From contig OX424555.1 of assembly GCA_949152475.1 (NCBI GenBank), forward strand, positions 99,667,515 through 99,731,514: 64,000 bases of DNA, written 5' to 3'. The position numbers and the translations under genes are program-made. The notes under the pieces were generated by a model. That model was not told where the DNA came from. It did no database searches and worked only from the letters and a program-made list of their open reading frames with translations. The first letter of the stretch is position 1; the number at the start of each line of letters is the position of its first letter. Of the stretch, positions 45,201 to 60,646 are shown one piece after another. This DNA comes from Terebella lapidaria (lineage: Eukaryota; Annelida; Polychaeta; Terebellida; Terebellidae).

Positions 45201-48200
45201 TATGTTCACAATTGATTCCTAAACTGTAAAGTCGATAATAAGCGAGATATTAGCCATTTTGTCATGTGACCTTGAAAATGAGGTCAAAGGTCAAACTCAA
45301 GGTCACGAGAATATTCAGCATATATCATTTCCTATATGTTCACAATTGATTCCTAAGCTGTAAAGTCGATAATAAGCGAGATATTAGCCATTTTGTCCTG
45401 TGACTTTGAAAATGAGGTCAAAGGTCAAATTCAAAGTCACGAGAATTTTCAGCATATATCATTTCCTATATGTTCACAATCGATTCCTAAGCTGTAAAGT
45501 CGCTAATAAGCAAGATATTGGCCATTTTGTCCTGTGACCTTGAAAATGAGGTCAAAGCTCAAATTCAAGGCCACGAGAATATTCAGCATATATCATTTCC
45601 TATATGTTCACAATTGATTCCTAAGCTGTAAAGTCGATAATAAGCGAGATATTAGCAATTTTGTAATGTGACCTTGGAAATGAGGTCAAAGGTCAAATTC
45701 AAGGTCACGAAAATATTCAGCATATATCATTTCCTATATGTTCACAATTGATTCCTATACTGTAAAATCGATAATAAGCGAGATATTAGCCATTTTGTAA
45801 TGTGACTTTGAAAATGAGGTCAAAGGTCAAATTCAAGGTCACGAGAATATTCAGCATATATCATTTCCTATATGTTCACAACTGATTCCTAAGCTGTAAA
45901 GTCGATAATAAGCGAGATATTAGCCATTTTGTCCTGTGACCTTCAAAATGAGGTCAAAGGTCAGTTCAAGGTCACGAGAATTTTCAGCATATATCATTTC
46001 CTATATGTTCACAATCGATTCCTAAGCTGTAAAGTCGCTAATAAGCAAGATATTGGCCATTTTGTCCTGTGACCTTGAAAATGAGGTCAAAGCTCAAAAT
46101 CAAGGCCACGAGAATATTCAGCATATATCATTTCCTATATGTTCACAATTGATTCCTAAGCTGTAAAGTCGATAATAAGCGAGATATTAGCAATTTTGTC
46201 CTGCGACCTTGGAAATCAGGTCAAAGGTCAAATTCAAGGTCAGGAAAATATTCAGCATATATTATTTCCTATATGTTCACAATTGATTCCTAAACTGTAA
46301 AGTCGATAATAAGCGAGATATTAGCCATTTTGTCATGTGACCTTGAAAATGAGGTCAAAAGTCAAATTCAAGGTCACGAGAATATTCAGCATATCAGCCA
46401 TTTTGTCATGTGACCTTGAAAATGAAGTCAAAAGTCAAATTCAAGGTCACGAGAATATTCAGCATATATCATTTCCTATATGTCCACAATTCATTCCTAG
46501 TCTCTAATTTCAATATTAAGTGAGATATTAGGCTTAATGTGTCCCATTATAAAGCATAGGAGAATTTAAAAATTAGCCCAATGGGCTAGTAAGGTTACCG
46601 GAGAAATATACAGAGTTAAGCCGAGAAAGTTGAAGGTCAAATTCAAGGTGACCACTGAAATCGCCATATCTCTAACCTTGAAAATGGGATCAGAGGTTAA
46701 ATTCTAGATCACCAAACTATTCAGCATACATCATTTCCTATATGTTCACTATGGACCCCTAAGATGCAAATTTGATAATAAGCGAGATATAAGCCATTTT
46801 GTAATCTGACTTTGAAAATAAAATGACTGACCTTGAAATTTAGGTCAACGGTCAAATTCAATATCATTAAAATATTCAGAATATATCATTTCCTATATGT
46901 TCACAATTGATTCCTAAGCTGTAAAGTCGATAATAAGCAAGATATTAGCCATTTTGTCCTGTTGACCTTGAAAATGAGGTCAAAGGTCAAATTCAAGGTC
47001 ACGAGAATTTTCAGCATATATCATTTCCTATATGTTCACAATTAATTCCTAAGCTGTAAAGTCGCTAATAAGAAAGATATTGGTCATTTTGTCCTGTGAC
47101 CTTGAAAATAGGTCAAAGGTCAAATTCAAGGTCACGAGCATTTTCAGCATATATCATTTCCTATATGTTCACAATTGATTCCTAAGCTGTAAAGTCGCTA
47201 ATAAGCAAGATATTGGCCATTTTGTCCTGTGACCTTGAAAATAGGTCAAAGGTCAAATTCAAGGTCACGAGCATTTTCAGCATATATCATTTCCTATATG
47301 TTCACAATTGATTCCTAAGCTGTAAAGTCGCTAATAAGCAAGATATTGGCCATTTTGTCCTGTGACCTTGAAAATGAGGTCAAAGGTCAAATTCAAGGTC
47401 ACGAGAATATTCAGCATATATCATTTCCCATATGTTCACAATTGATTCCTAAGCTGTAAAGTCGATAATAAGCGAGATATCAGCAATTTTGTCCTGTGAC
47501 CTTGGAAATGAGGTCAAAGGTCAAATTCAAGGTCATGACAATATTCTGCGTATATCATTTCCTATATGTTCACAATTGATTCCTAAGCTGTAAAGTCGAT
47601 AATAAGCGAGATCTTAGCCATTTTGTCATGTGACCTTCAAAATGAGGTCAAAGGTCAAATTCAAGGTCATGAGAATTTTCAGCATATATCATTTTCTATA
47701 TGTTCACAATTGATTTCTAATCTGTAAAGTCGATAATAAGTGAGATATTAGGTATTTTGTGGTCTGACTTTGAAACTGAGGTCAGAGGTCAAATTCAAGG
47801 TCACGAGAATATTCAGCATATATCATTTCCTATATGTCCACAATTGATTTCTTGTGTCTAACCTCAATATTGAGTGAGATATTAGACATAATGTGTCCCA
47901 TTATAAAGCATAGGAGAGTTTAACATGGAAAAGTCTCATTTGGGCCACGTTTGGGCCAAAAAGGCCCACTTCCAGCGATTCAAGCGCAACGAAACTTATA
48001 AACCTACATATGAGTAGTGTTATGTATTAAAAAGAAACTTGAAAATGAGGCCAAAAGTCAAATTCAAAATCACAAAAATACTATGGATATATCATTTCCT
48101 ATATGTCCACAATTGATTCCTAAGCGGTAAAATCGATAATAGCGAGATATTAGCCATTTTGTGCTATGACCTTGAAAATAAGGTCAAAGGTCAAATTTAA

Positions 48201-49174
48201 GGTCATCAGAATATTCAGTGTATATCCTTTCCTATATGTCCACATATGATTCCTAAGCTGTAAAGTCGATAATAAGCGAGATATTAGCCATTTTGTCCCG
48301 TGACCTTGAAAATGAGGTCAAAGGTCAAATTCAAGGTCACGTGCATATTCAGCATATATCATTTCCTACATGTCCACAATTGATCCCTAAGCTGTAAAAT
48401 CGATAATAAGTGAGATATTAGCCATTTTGTCCCGTGACATTGAAAATGAAGTCAAAGGTCAAATTCAAGGTCATGACAATAATCTGCATATATCATTTCC
48501 TATATGGTCATAATTGATTCCTAAGCTTTAAAGTCGATAATAAGCGAGATATTAGCCATTTTGTCCCGTGACCTTGAAAATGAGGTCAAAGGTCAAATTC
48601 AAGGTCATCAGAATATTCAGTATATATCATTTCCTATATGTCCACAATCGATTTCTAAGCTGTAAAGTCGATAATAAGCGAGATATTAGCCATTTTGTCC
48701 TGTGACCTTGAAAATGAGGTCAAAGGTCCAATTCTAGGTCACGAGAATTTTCAGCATATATCATTTCCTATATGTCCACAATTGATACCTAGTCTCTAAT
48801 CTCAATATTAAGTGAGATATTAGGCTTAATGTGTCCCATTATAAAGCATAGGAGAATTTAACATGGGAAAGTCCCATTTGGGCCGAGTTTGGGCCCAAAA
48901 TGGCCCACTTTGAGCGATTCAAGGGCAACGAAACTTATACACATCGTAGGAGTACATATGAAGAGTGTTATGCATCAGTAAGAAAAAAAGTTATTGAACA
49001 GATTTTGAGAGAATGGCCGCCAAAGTCCAAAATCAGGCATTTTTCGTCAAAAATGGTCGCCATTTTGAAAAAAATGCGGAAATCAGAAAACTAAAAAAAA
49101 GTTTCCTGGAAATATTTTTAGGTATTTTTGTGCAAAATTTCAAAAAGATTTGACCATATACTTTAAAGATAAAA

Positions 49175-52100
49175 TTAGCCCAATGGGCTAGAAAGGTTAC
49201 CGGAGAAATATACAGAGTTAAGCCGAGAAAGTTGAAGGTCAAATTCAAGGTGACCACTGAAATCGCCATATCTCTAACCTTGAAAATGGGATCAAAGGTT
49301 AAATTCTAGATCACCAAACTATTCAGCATACATCATTTCCTATATGTTCACTATGGACCCCTAAGCTGTAAATTTGATAATAAGCGAGATATAAGCCATT
49401 TTGTAATCTGACTTTGAAAATAAAATGACTGACCTTGAAATTTAGGTCAAAGGTCAAATTCAATATCATTAAAATATTCAGAATATATCATTTCCTATAT
49501 GTTCACAATTGATTCCTAAGCTGTAAAGTCGATAATAAGCGAGATATTAGCCATTTTGTCCTGTTGACCTTGAAAATGAGGTCAAAAGTCAAATTCAAGG
49601 TCACTAGAATATTCAGCATATATCATTTCCTATATGTTCACAATTGATTTCTAAGCTGTAAAGGCGCTAATAAGCAAGATATTGGCCATTTTGTCCTGTG
49701 ACCTTGAAAATGAGGTCAAAGGTCAAATTCAAGGTCATAAGAATATTCAGCATATATCATTTCCTATATGTTCACAATTGATTCCTAAGCTGTAAAGTCG
49801 ATAATAAGCGAGATATTAGCAATTTTGTCCTGTGACCTTGGAAATGAGGTCAAAGGTCAAATTCAAGGTCATGAGAATATTCAGCATATATCATTTCCTA
49901 TATGTTCACAATTGATCCCTAAGCTGTAAAGTCGATAATAAGCGAGATATTAGCCATTTTGTCATGTGACCTTGAAAATGAGGTCAAAGGTCAAATTCAA
50001 GGTCATGAGAATTTTCAGCATATATCATTTCGTATATGTTCACAATCGATTCCTAAGCTGTAAAGTCGCTAATAAGCAAGATATTGGCCATTTTGTCATG
50101 TGACCTTGAAAATGAGGTCAAAGGTCAAATTCAAGGTCACAAGAATATTCAGCATATATCATTTCCTATATGTTCACAACTGATTCCTAAGCTGTAAAGT
50201 CGATAATAAGCGAGATACTAACCATTTTGTCCTGTGACCTTGAAAATGAGGTCAAAAGTCAAATTCAAGGTCACGAGAATATTCAGCATATATCATTTCC
50301 TATATGTCCACAATTCATTCCTAGTCTCTAATTTCAATATTAAGTGAGATATTAGGCTTAATGTGTGCCATTATAAAGCATAGGAAAATTTAAAAATTAG
50401 CCCAATGGGCTAGAAAGGTTACCGGAGAAATATACAAAGTTAAGCCGAGAAAGTTGAAGGTCAAATTCAAGGTGACCACTGAAATCGCCATATCTCTAAC
50501 CTTGAAAATGGGATCAAAGGTTAAATTCTAGATCACCAAACTATACAGCATACATCATTTCCTATATGTTCACTATGGACCCCTAAGCTGTAAATTTGAT
50601 AATAAGCGAGATATAAGCCATTTTGTAATCTGACTTTGAAAATAAAATCACTGACCTTGAAATTTAGGTCAAAGGTCAAATTCAATATCATTAAAATATT
50701 CAGAATATATCATTTCCTATATGTTCACAATTGATTCCTAAGCTGTAAAGTCGATAATAAGCGAGATATTAGCCATTTTGTCCCGTGACCTTGAAAATGA
50801 GGTCAAAGGTCAAATTCAAGGTCATGACAATAATCTGCATATATCCTTTCCTATATGGTCATAATTGATTCCTAAGCTTTAAAGTCGATAATAAGCGAGG
50901 TATTAGCCATTTTGTCCCGTGACCTTGAAAATGAGGTCAAAGGTCAAATTCAAGGTCATCAGAATATTCGGTATATATCATTTCCTATATGTCCACAATC
51001 GATTTCTAAGCTGTAAAGTCGATAATAAGCGAGATATTAGCCATTTTGTCCTGTGACCTTGAAAATGAGGTCAAAGGTCAAATTCAAGGTCACGAGAATA
51101 TTCAGCATATATCATTTCCTATATGTCCACAATTGATTCCTAGTCTCTAATCTCAATATTAAGTGAGATATTAGGCTTAATGTGTCCCATTATAAAGCAT
51201 AGGAGAATTTAACATGGGAAAGTCCCATTTGGGCCGAGTTTGGGCCCAAAATGGCCCACTTTGAGCGATTCAAGGGCAACGAAACTTATACACATCGTAG
51301 GAGTACATATGAAGAGTGTTATGCATCAGTAAGAAAAAAAGTTATCGAACAGATTTTGAGAGAATGGCCGCCAAAGTCCAAAATCAGGCATTTTTCGTCA
51401 AAAATGGTCGCCATTTTGAAAAAAATGCGGAAATCAGAAAACTAAAAATGAGTTTCCTGGAAATATTTTTAGGTATTTTTGTGCAAAATTTCAGAAAGAT
51501 TTGACCATATACTTTAAAGATAAAATTAGCCCAATGGGCTAGAAAGGTTACCGGAGAAATATACAGAGTTAAGCCGAGAAAGTTGAAGGTCAAATTCAAA
51601 GTGACTACTGAAATCGCCATATCTCTAACCTTGAAAATGGGATCAAAGGTTAAATTCTAGATCACCAAACTATTCAGCATACATCATTTCCTATATGTTC
51701 ACTATGGACCCCTAAGCTGTAAATTTGATAATAAGCGAGATATAAGCCATTTTGTAATCTGACTTTGAAAATAAAATGACTGACCTTGAAATTTAGGTCA
51801 AAGGTCAAATTCAATATCATTAAAATATTCAGAATATATTATTTCCTATATGTTCACAATTGATTCCTAAGCTGTAAAGTCGATAATAAGCGAGATATTA
51901 GCCATTTTGTCCTGTTGACCTTGAAAATGAGGTCAAAAGTCAAATTCAAGGTCACTAGAATATTCAGCATATATCATTTCCTATATGTTCACAATTGATT
52001 TCTAAGCTGTAAAGGCGCTAATAAGCAAGATATTGGCCATTTTGTCCTGTGACCTTGAAAATGAGGTCAAAGGTCAAATTCAAGGTCATGAGAATATTCA

Positions 52101-53873
52101 GCATATATCATTTCCTATATGTTCACAATTGATTCCTAAGCTGTAAAGTCGATAATAAGCGAGATATTAGCAATTTTGTCCTGTGACCTTGGAAATGAGG
52201 TCAAAGGTCAAATTCAAGGTCATGAGAATATTCAGCATATATCATTTCCTATATGTTCACAATTGAATCCTAAGCTGTAATTTCGATAAGCGAGATATTA
52301 GCCATTTTGTCATGTGACCTTGGAAATGAGGTCAAAGGTCAAATTCAAGGTCATGAGAATATTCAGCATATATCATTTCCTATATGTTCACAATTGATTC
52401 CTAAGCTGTAAAGTCGATAATAATCGAGATATTAGCCATTTTGTCATGTGACCTTGAAAATGAGGTCAAAGGTCAAATTCAAGGTCACAAGAATATTCAT
52501 CATATATCATTTCCTATATGTTCACAACTGATTCCTAAGCTGTAAAGTCGATAATAAGCGAGATATTAACCATTTTGTCCTGTGACCTTGAAAATGAGGT
52601 CAAAAGTCAAATTCAAGGTCACGAGAATATTCAGCATATATCATTTCCTATATGTCCACAATTCATTCCTAGTCTCTAATTTCAATATTAAGTGAGATAT
52701 TAGGCTTAATGTGTGCCATTATAAAGCATAGGAAAATTTAAAAATTAGCCCAATGGGCTAGAAAGGTTACCGGAGAAATATACAGAGTTAAGCCGAGAAA
52801 GTTGAAGGTCAAATTCAAGGTGACCACTGAAATCGCCATATCTCTAACCTTGGATATGGGATCAAAGGTTAAATTCTAGATCACCAAACTATACAGCATA
52901 CATCATTTCCTATATGTTCACTATGGACCCCTAAGCTGTAAATTTGATAATAAGCGAGATATAAGCCATTTTGTAATCTGACTTTGAAAATAAAATGACT
53001 GACCTTGAAATTTAGGTCAAAGGTCAAATTCAATATCATTAAAATATTCAGAATATATCATTTCCTATATGTTCACAATTGATTCCTAAGCTGTAAAGTC
53101 GATAATAAGCGAGATATTAGCCATTTTGTCCCGTGACCTTGAAAATGAGGTCAAAGGTCAAATTCAAGGTCATGACAATAATCTGCATATATCCTTTCCT
53201 ATATGGTCATAATTGATTCCTAAGCTTTAAAGTCGATAATAAGGGAGATATTAGCCATTTTGTCCCGTGACCTTGAAAATGAGGTCAAAGGTCAAATTCA
53301 AGGTCATCAGAATATTCGGTATATATCATTTCCTATATGTCCACAATCGATTTCTAAGCTGTAAAGTCGATAATAAGCGAGATATTAGCCATTTTGTCCT
53401 GTGACCTTGAAAATGAGGTCAAAGGTCAAATTCAAGGTCACGAGAATATTCAGCATATATCATTTCCTATATGTCCACAATTGATTCCTAGTCTCTAATC
53501 TCAATATTAAGTGAGATATTAGGCTTAATGTGTCCCATTATAAAGCATAGGAGAATTTAACATGGGAAAGTCCCATTTGGGCCGAGTTTGGGCCCAAAAT
53601 GGCCCACTTTGAGCGATTCAAGGGCAACGAAACTTATACACATCGTAGGAGTACATATGAAGAGTGTTATGCATCAGTAAGAAAAAAAGTTATCGAACAG
53701 ATTTTGAGAGAATGGCCGCCAAAGTCCAAAATCAGGCATTTTTCGTCAAAAATGGTCGCCATTTTGAAAAAAATGCGGAAATCAGAAAACTAAAAAAGAG
53801 TTTCCTGGAAATATTTTTAGGTATTTTTGTGCAAAATTTCAGAAAGATTTGACCATATACTTTAAAGATAAAA
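49175..53873. repeat. 2.35-kb higher-order repeat, two copies plus a partial third
   Basis: Left ends at 49175, 50397, 51526, 52745 and 53874 alternate in spacing: 1222, 1129, 1219, 1129. The ~2350-bp double unit is nearly identical between copies (same embedded 64-codon frame, same variant units). A third copy starts at 53874 and then diverges. This is recent tandem duplication of a two-element block. Confidence 0.92.
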
Positions 53874-54916
53874 TTAGCCCAATGGGCTAGAAAGGTTACC
53901 GGAGAAATATACAGAGTTAAGCCGAGAAAGTTGAAGGTCAAATTCAAAGTGACCACTGAAATCGCCATATCTCTAACCTTGAAAATGGGATCAAAGGTTA
54001 AATTCTAGATCACCAAACTATTCAGCATACATCATTTCCTATATGTTCACTATGGACCCCTAAGCTGTAAATTTGATAATAAGCGAGATATAAGCCATTT
54101 TGTAATCTGACTTTGAAAATAAAATGACTGACCTTGAAATTTAGGTCAAAGGTCAAATTCAATATCATTAAAATATTCAGAATATATCATTTCCTATATG
54201 TTCACAATTGATTCCTAAGCTGTAAAGTCGATAATAAGCGAGATATTAGCCATTTTGTCCTGTGACCTTGAAAATGAGGTCAAAAGTCAAATTCAAGGTC
54301 ACTAGAATATTCAGCATATATCATTTCCTATATGTTCACAATTGATTTCTAAGCTGTAAAGGCGCTAATAAGCAAGATATTGGCCATTTTGTCCTGTGAC
54401 CTTGAAAATGAGGTCAAAGGTCAAATTCAAGGTCATGAGAATATTCAGCATATATCATTTCCTATATGTTCACAATTGATTCCTAAGCTGTAGAGTCGAT
54501 AATAAGCGAGATATAAGCCATTTTGTGCTCTGACCTTGAAACTGAGGTCAGAGGTCAAATTCAAGGTCATGAGAATATTCAGCATATATCATTTCCTATA
54601 TGTCCACAATTGATTCCTAGTCTCTAATCTCAATATCAAGTGAGATATTAGGCATAATGTGTCCCATTATAAAGCATAGGAGAATTTACCATGGGAAAGT
54701 CCCATTTGGGCCGAGTTTAGGCCAAAATGGCCCACTTCGAGCGATTCAAGCGCAACGAAATTTAAAGACATCATAGGAGTACATATGAGGAGTCTTATGT
54801 ATCAAAAAGAAAAAAAGTTACTGAACAGATTTTGAGAAAATGGCCGCCAAAGTCCAAAATCAGGCATTTTTCGTCGAAAACGGCCGCCATTTTGAAAAAA
54901 AAGCGAAAATCAAAAA

Positions 54917-57180
54917 TTAGCCCAAGGGCTAAGATAGGTTACCGGACAACTTTAGTTGAAACAGGACAGGTGAGATATGACGTTAAGATAAACCAATCAT
55001 CTTCGTGAACTTCAATGTCATCATTAAGTGTGCAGCATATAACCTTGTATTCATGTATGTTCAAAATACAAATACAAGCCTAGGTCTATCAACAAGTCTT
55101 TTGTCTATAAACGAAATTTACACATTTCTTGTTGGACGTGAGATATAGCACTCAATGTCATCTGACGTCAAGTTCAACGTCACCCAAAAAAGCCACATAT
55201 ATATGTGGTATACATGTATATGACTTCCAATTCCAGCTATACCTACAAACATTTTTTGGCTGTAGAGGCCAATTTACACACTCAAGGGGCCTTTTAAGCA
55301 ATTCAAAGCACTCCATCTTTATACACAATGTCAGGGACCCCAATTAGCATGTTTTATAACAAAAATCTCAAAACTGATCAGATAAATTTGAAGGAAAACG
55401 ACCAAAAATTAAATTTGGGGCCTATTCAGCCTAAATTTCTAGCCTTTTGAGCAATTCAAGGCACTTTATACACTATATACATATTTATACACATCATGTC
55501 AAAAACCCCAATTACTATGTTTTGAAATAAAAATCTCAAAAGTGATCAGACAGTTTTCGATTAAAGACAAACAAGGTGCAAATTTGGGCATTTTTCGACT
55601 CAAAAATGGCTGTTTTGACATTTCAAGGTCATCCAAGGTCAAATTCAAGGTCACCACACAAGTCTTCATATATGACTTCCCATTTGAAAGTGCTAATTTC
55701 TAAGCTCTATCTTCAAGCATTCTATGAGTACAGTCTAGGCAGCTCCCATTATGAAGGAAAAAAGTGCCGAAAATTTTCCAAGTCCCAAATTTTTTTCAAA
55801 GGGTGAAAAAATTTTTTTTGCCTAGAAATGGCCCAAAATGGATAGTAACGCAATTTGGGGCAAACAAAATTTTTTTCGTCGACCCGTCAAAAATTCAAAA
55901 TGGCCGCCACACGGAGACCAGCGATTCAAGGGCAACAAAACTTATACACATCATAAAGGTACATAAGGGGAATCTTCTGAAACGAAAATCTCAAAACTGA
56001 TCAGACAGTTTTCGAGAAAAGACAGAAAAGCTGCAAATTTGGGCATTTTTCGACCCAAAAATAGCTATTTTGACCTTTCAAGGTCATCCAAGGTCAAATT
56101 CAAGGTCACCACACAAGTCGCCATATATGACTTCCCATTTGAAAGTGCCAATATCTAAGCTCTATCTTTAAGCGTTCTATGAGTACAGTCCGGGCAGCTC
56201 CCATTATGAAGGAAAAAAGTGCCGAAAATTTTCCAAGTCCAAAATTTTTTTCAAAGGGTGAAAAATTTTTTTTTGCCTAGAAATGGCCCGAAGTGGATAG
56301 TAACGCGATTTGGGGCAAAAAAATTTTTTTTCGCCGACCCGTCAAAAATTCAAAATGGCCGCCACACGGAGACCGGCGATTCAAGGGCAACAAAACTTAT
56401 ACACATCATAAAGGTACATAAAGGGAATCTTCTGAAACGAAAATCTCAAAACTGATCAGACAGTTTTCGAGAAAAGACAGAAAAGCTGCAAATTTGGGCA
56501 TTTTTCGACCCAAAAATGGCTATTTTGACCTTTCAAGGTCATCCAAGGTCAAATTCAAGGTCACCACACAAGTCGCCATATATGACTTCCCATTTGAAAG
56601 TGCCAATATCTAAGCTCTATCTTTAAGCGTTCTATGAGTACAGTCCGGGCAGCTCCCATTATGAAGGAAAAAAGTGCCGAAAATCTTCCAAGTCCAAAAT
56701 TTTTTTCAAAGGATGAAAAATTTTTTTTTTGCCTAGAAATGGCCCGAAATGGATAGTAACGCGATTTGGGGCAAAAAAAAATTTTTTCGCCGACCCGTCA
56801 AAAATTCAAAATGGCCGCCACACGGAGACCGGCGATTCAAGGGCAACAAAACTTATACACATCATAAAGGTACATAAGGGGAATCTTTTGAAACAAAAAT
56901 CTCAAAACTGATCAGACAGTTTTTGAGAAAATGGCCGCCAAAGTCCAAAATTGGCCATTTTTCGTCAAAAATGGCCGCCATTTTGAGAAAAATGCGAAAA
57001 TCAAAAAACTAAAAAAAAACCCCCTCTTGAAATATTTTTAGGCATTTTTGTGCAAAATTTCAGAAAAATCCGCCTGTAAACTTTAAAGATACAGCTGTGG
57101 ACGGACGACGGACGCCGGACGACGGACGCCGGACGCAACGTGACGGCAATAGGTTATCGGACCATAGGTCCGGTAACCTA
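54917..57180. mobile_element. Element D, copy 2, inserted in an element B copy
   Basis: The left end is TTAGCCCAAGGGCTAA then TAGGTTACCGGAC; the right end is the hairpin TAGGTTATCGGACC-ATA-GGTCCGGTAACCTA at 57150-57180. The core contains three ~455-bp units (starting near 55575, 56036 and 56491). The flanking sequence GCGAAAATCAAAAA / AAAACTAAAAAATACC is a single element B arm interrupted by the insertion, so element B is the empty-site reference. Confidence 0.87.
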
Positions 57181-57345
57181 AAAACTAAAAAATACCTCCT
57201 TCTTGAATTATTTTTAAGTATTTTTGTGCAAAATTTCAGAAAAATTCGCCCGTAAAGAAAAAAGATAAAAATGTGGACGACGACGACGGACGACGGACGC
57301 AACGCCACGCCAATAGGTTATCGGACCATAGGTCCGGTAACCTAA
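57181..57345. mobile_element. Element B right end, continuation after the element D insertion
   Basis: Continues the element B arm broken at 54916 and includes the GACGACGACGG tract and terminal hairpin ending CCGGTAACCTA. Together with the part before 54917 it forms one element B copy split by element D. Confidence 0.82.
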
Positions 57346-57599
57346 AAACATGGTGCCAAATGGGGTATTGTATAAAAGTAATACAGAATAGAAACATTTT
57401 GTTAGTTTTACTTAATATCATACATGCAGTATATGAATGAAATGATTCGAGACTGAGATTAAAGTGAAGATTTGACTGAATATTCAATTATTTTTGGCCC
57501 GAGTTACTTCGAAATTTTATGCAATAATTAGGATGGCAAAATGTGTGCTTTTTGTCAATGGAACACAAAAACTCGTACTCTCCAACTTCCCGCTAGTGC

Positions 57600-57905
57600 A
57601 CACCATTAGCACATGATTGGAACGCAGCAAAAGGTACACGAGAGGAATGTTTTGAAACAAAAATCTCAAAACTGATCAGACAGTTTTTGAGAAAATGGCC
57701 ACCAAAGTCCAAAATTGGCAATTTTTCGTCAAAAATGGCCACCAAATCGGCAAAAACGATTCAATCAAAAAGTTTGTGGATATTGGCCCAAGGTATGTTC
57801 TGACAAATTTATGGAAATTCATCATGCCAAACAAAAGTTAGAGCCGGACGGATGACGGACAAACACCACGATAATAGCTTATCGGCACAAAGGGCCGGTA
57901 AGCTA
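57600..57905. mobile_element. Relative of element B/D, right-end fragment with a variant hairpin
   Basis: The arm resembles element D (CTCAAAACTGATCAGACAGT), and the end is the hairpin TAGCTTATCGGCAC-AAA-GGGCCGGTAAGCTA. Compared with element B the stem has changed in both arms (AGGTTA/TAACCT to AGCTTA/TAAGCT), keeping pairing. A shorter relative, AAGCTTATCGGGCC-ATAT-GGACCGGCAAGCT, lies at about 59666-59694 in a UBE2D intron. Confidence 0.7.
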
Positions 57906-58930
57906 AAAATTATTATTTTGAATAATTTTTGGTGTTCGAATGTAAGGTCAGAAAATGAGCCAACAAAATGTGAATGAATTTGATTTATTATGAAAAGTAA
58001 AACATATACATACAAGATGAGTCTGCCATAGACGTACACTGAACAGTTCAATGAACATCTACACAAGTTAGACAATCAGAAATATGTGCCACAAACTGTA
58101 CACAGTCCTTGCGTGATCCTGACAAACAATGTACAGCAGTGGTCATATTTCTGTTAGGAGCGAGGACGTAACACAATACGCTCATACCGATTACAGACCG
58201 ACTTTCTATGTCACTTTCTGTACTGTAGGCAATACTACAGTCAATTTCTATATCTTCAAAATCATTTAGCACTGAATATACTTTCATAAGAGATGCACTA
58301 TTTGGGCGTTTTTTTCAATTGATCATGACTCGGCAAGTGTGGTCACAAGAGTCAAAATTACCTAGATATTTGAGGTCATGGACGCATGGCATGATCTTTT
58401 GTATCAACAATTTATGACCACTTGATACAAAACGAAAGCTGCAAAAATGACCTCAAATTTACAAGTAGACAACCAGCAGAAATGCACTCTGTCAATACTT
58501 TCTGAGGGCTGTTTGGCAACTTTATCACACAGGTAGCGGGACTTGACCGCCACTGAACATTTCAAGGAACAAACCACTAAATGCACCACCTTTATGCTGT
58601 GTCAACAATTTCTTACAAACGAACGAGACTAGTATGCTTTCTGTACATCAGAAAAGCATCTTCTGATGTATGACCATTTATCCCTTATTTTCTGGTTATG
58701 TTTTTGTCTGATGAATTTCCACAACATTCAATGGAGCGGCACATTGTCCAAACGGTCAAAGTTGAGAATTTACGGACAAAATTAAACAAGAGAAAAGCCG
58801 CTGTCATAGGATAGTTCAGACAGTAGTCTTCAATCCATCCACCAAATGGTATCATTTCCTCGAACTTAAAAGTGGCTTTGACAATAAATCACACAGGATG
58901 CAGTTCTAAAGTTCATACAAACATATTACA
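57906..58930. other. Unique sequence downstream of UBE2D, probable 3' UTR and flank
   Basis: No repeat recognised. It follows the UBE2D stop codon on the minus strand, so a 3' UTR of up to about 1 kb is likely. An AATAAA in minus sense is at 57984-57989. Confidence 0.5.
57984..57989 (-). terminator. Candidate polyadenylation signal for UBE2D
   Basis: AATAAA on the minus strand, about 945 bp after the stop. Suggestive only, since the region is AT-rich. Confidence 0.3.

Positions 58931-60646
<1,716 letters not shown>

Larger units (their letters stand above)
41496..54916. repeat. Satellite B domain: 134-bp units within chained element B copies
   Basis: Thirteen kilobases built from a 134-bp unit, roughly 80-90 copies by eye, with left ends of element B (TTAGCCCAATGGGCTAG…GGTTACCGG) recurring at 41496, 43811, 46573, 49175, 50397, 51526, 52745 and 53874. 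Most copies lack the microsatellite and right hairpin and run straight into the next left end. Each unit carries TGACCTTGAA, AGGTCAAAGGTCA and TTCAAGGTCA. No gene was recognised; identical 64-residue frames at 48900, 51251 and 53599 are copies of the arm of element B. Confidence 0.93.

Noticed and set aside
48900-53793. Three identical 64-codon frames starting MAHFERFKGNETYTHRRSTY
   Set aside because: They lie in the arm of element B, are identical only because of the 2.35-kb duplication, and related copies in other elements are not kept open. No family resemblance.
54917-57180. Short frames repeated in element D (ending PSKIQNGRHTETGDSRATKL)
   Set aside because: They recur with the ~455-bp unit of element D and show no protein family features.
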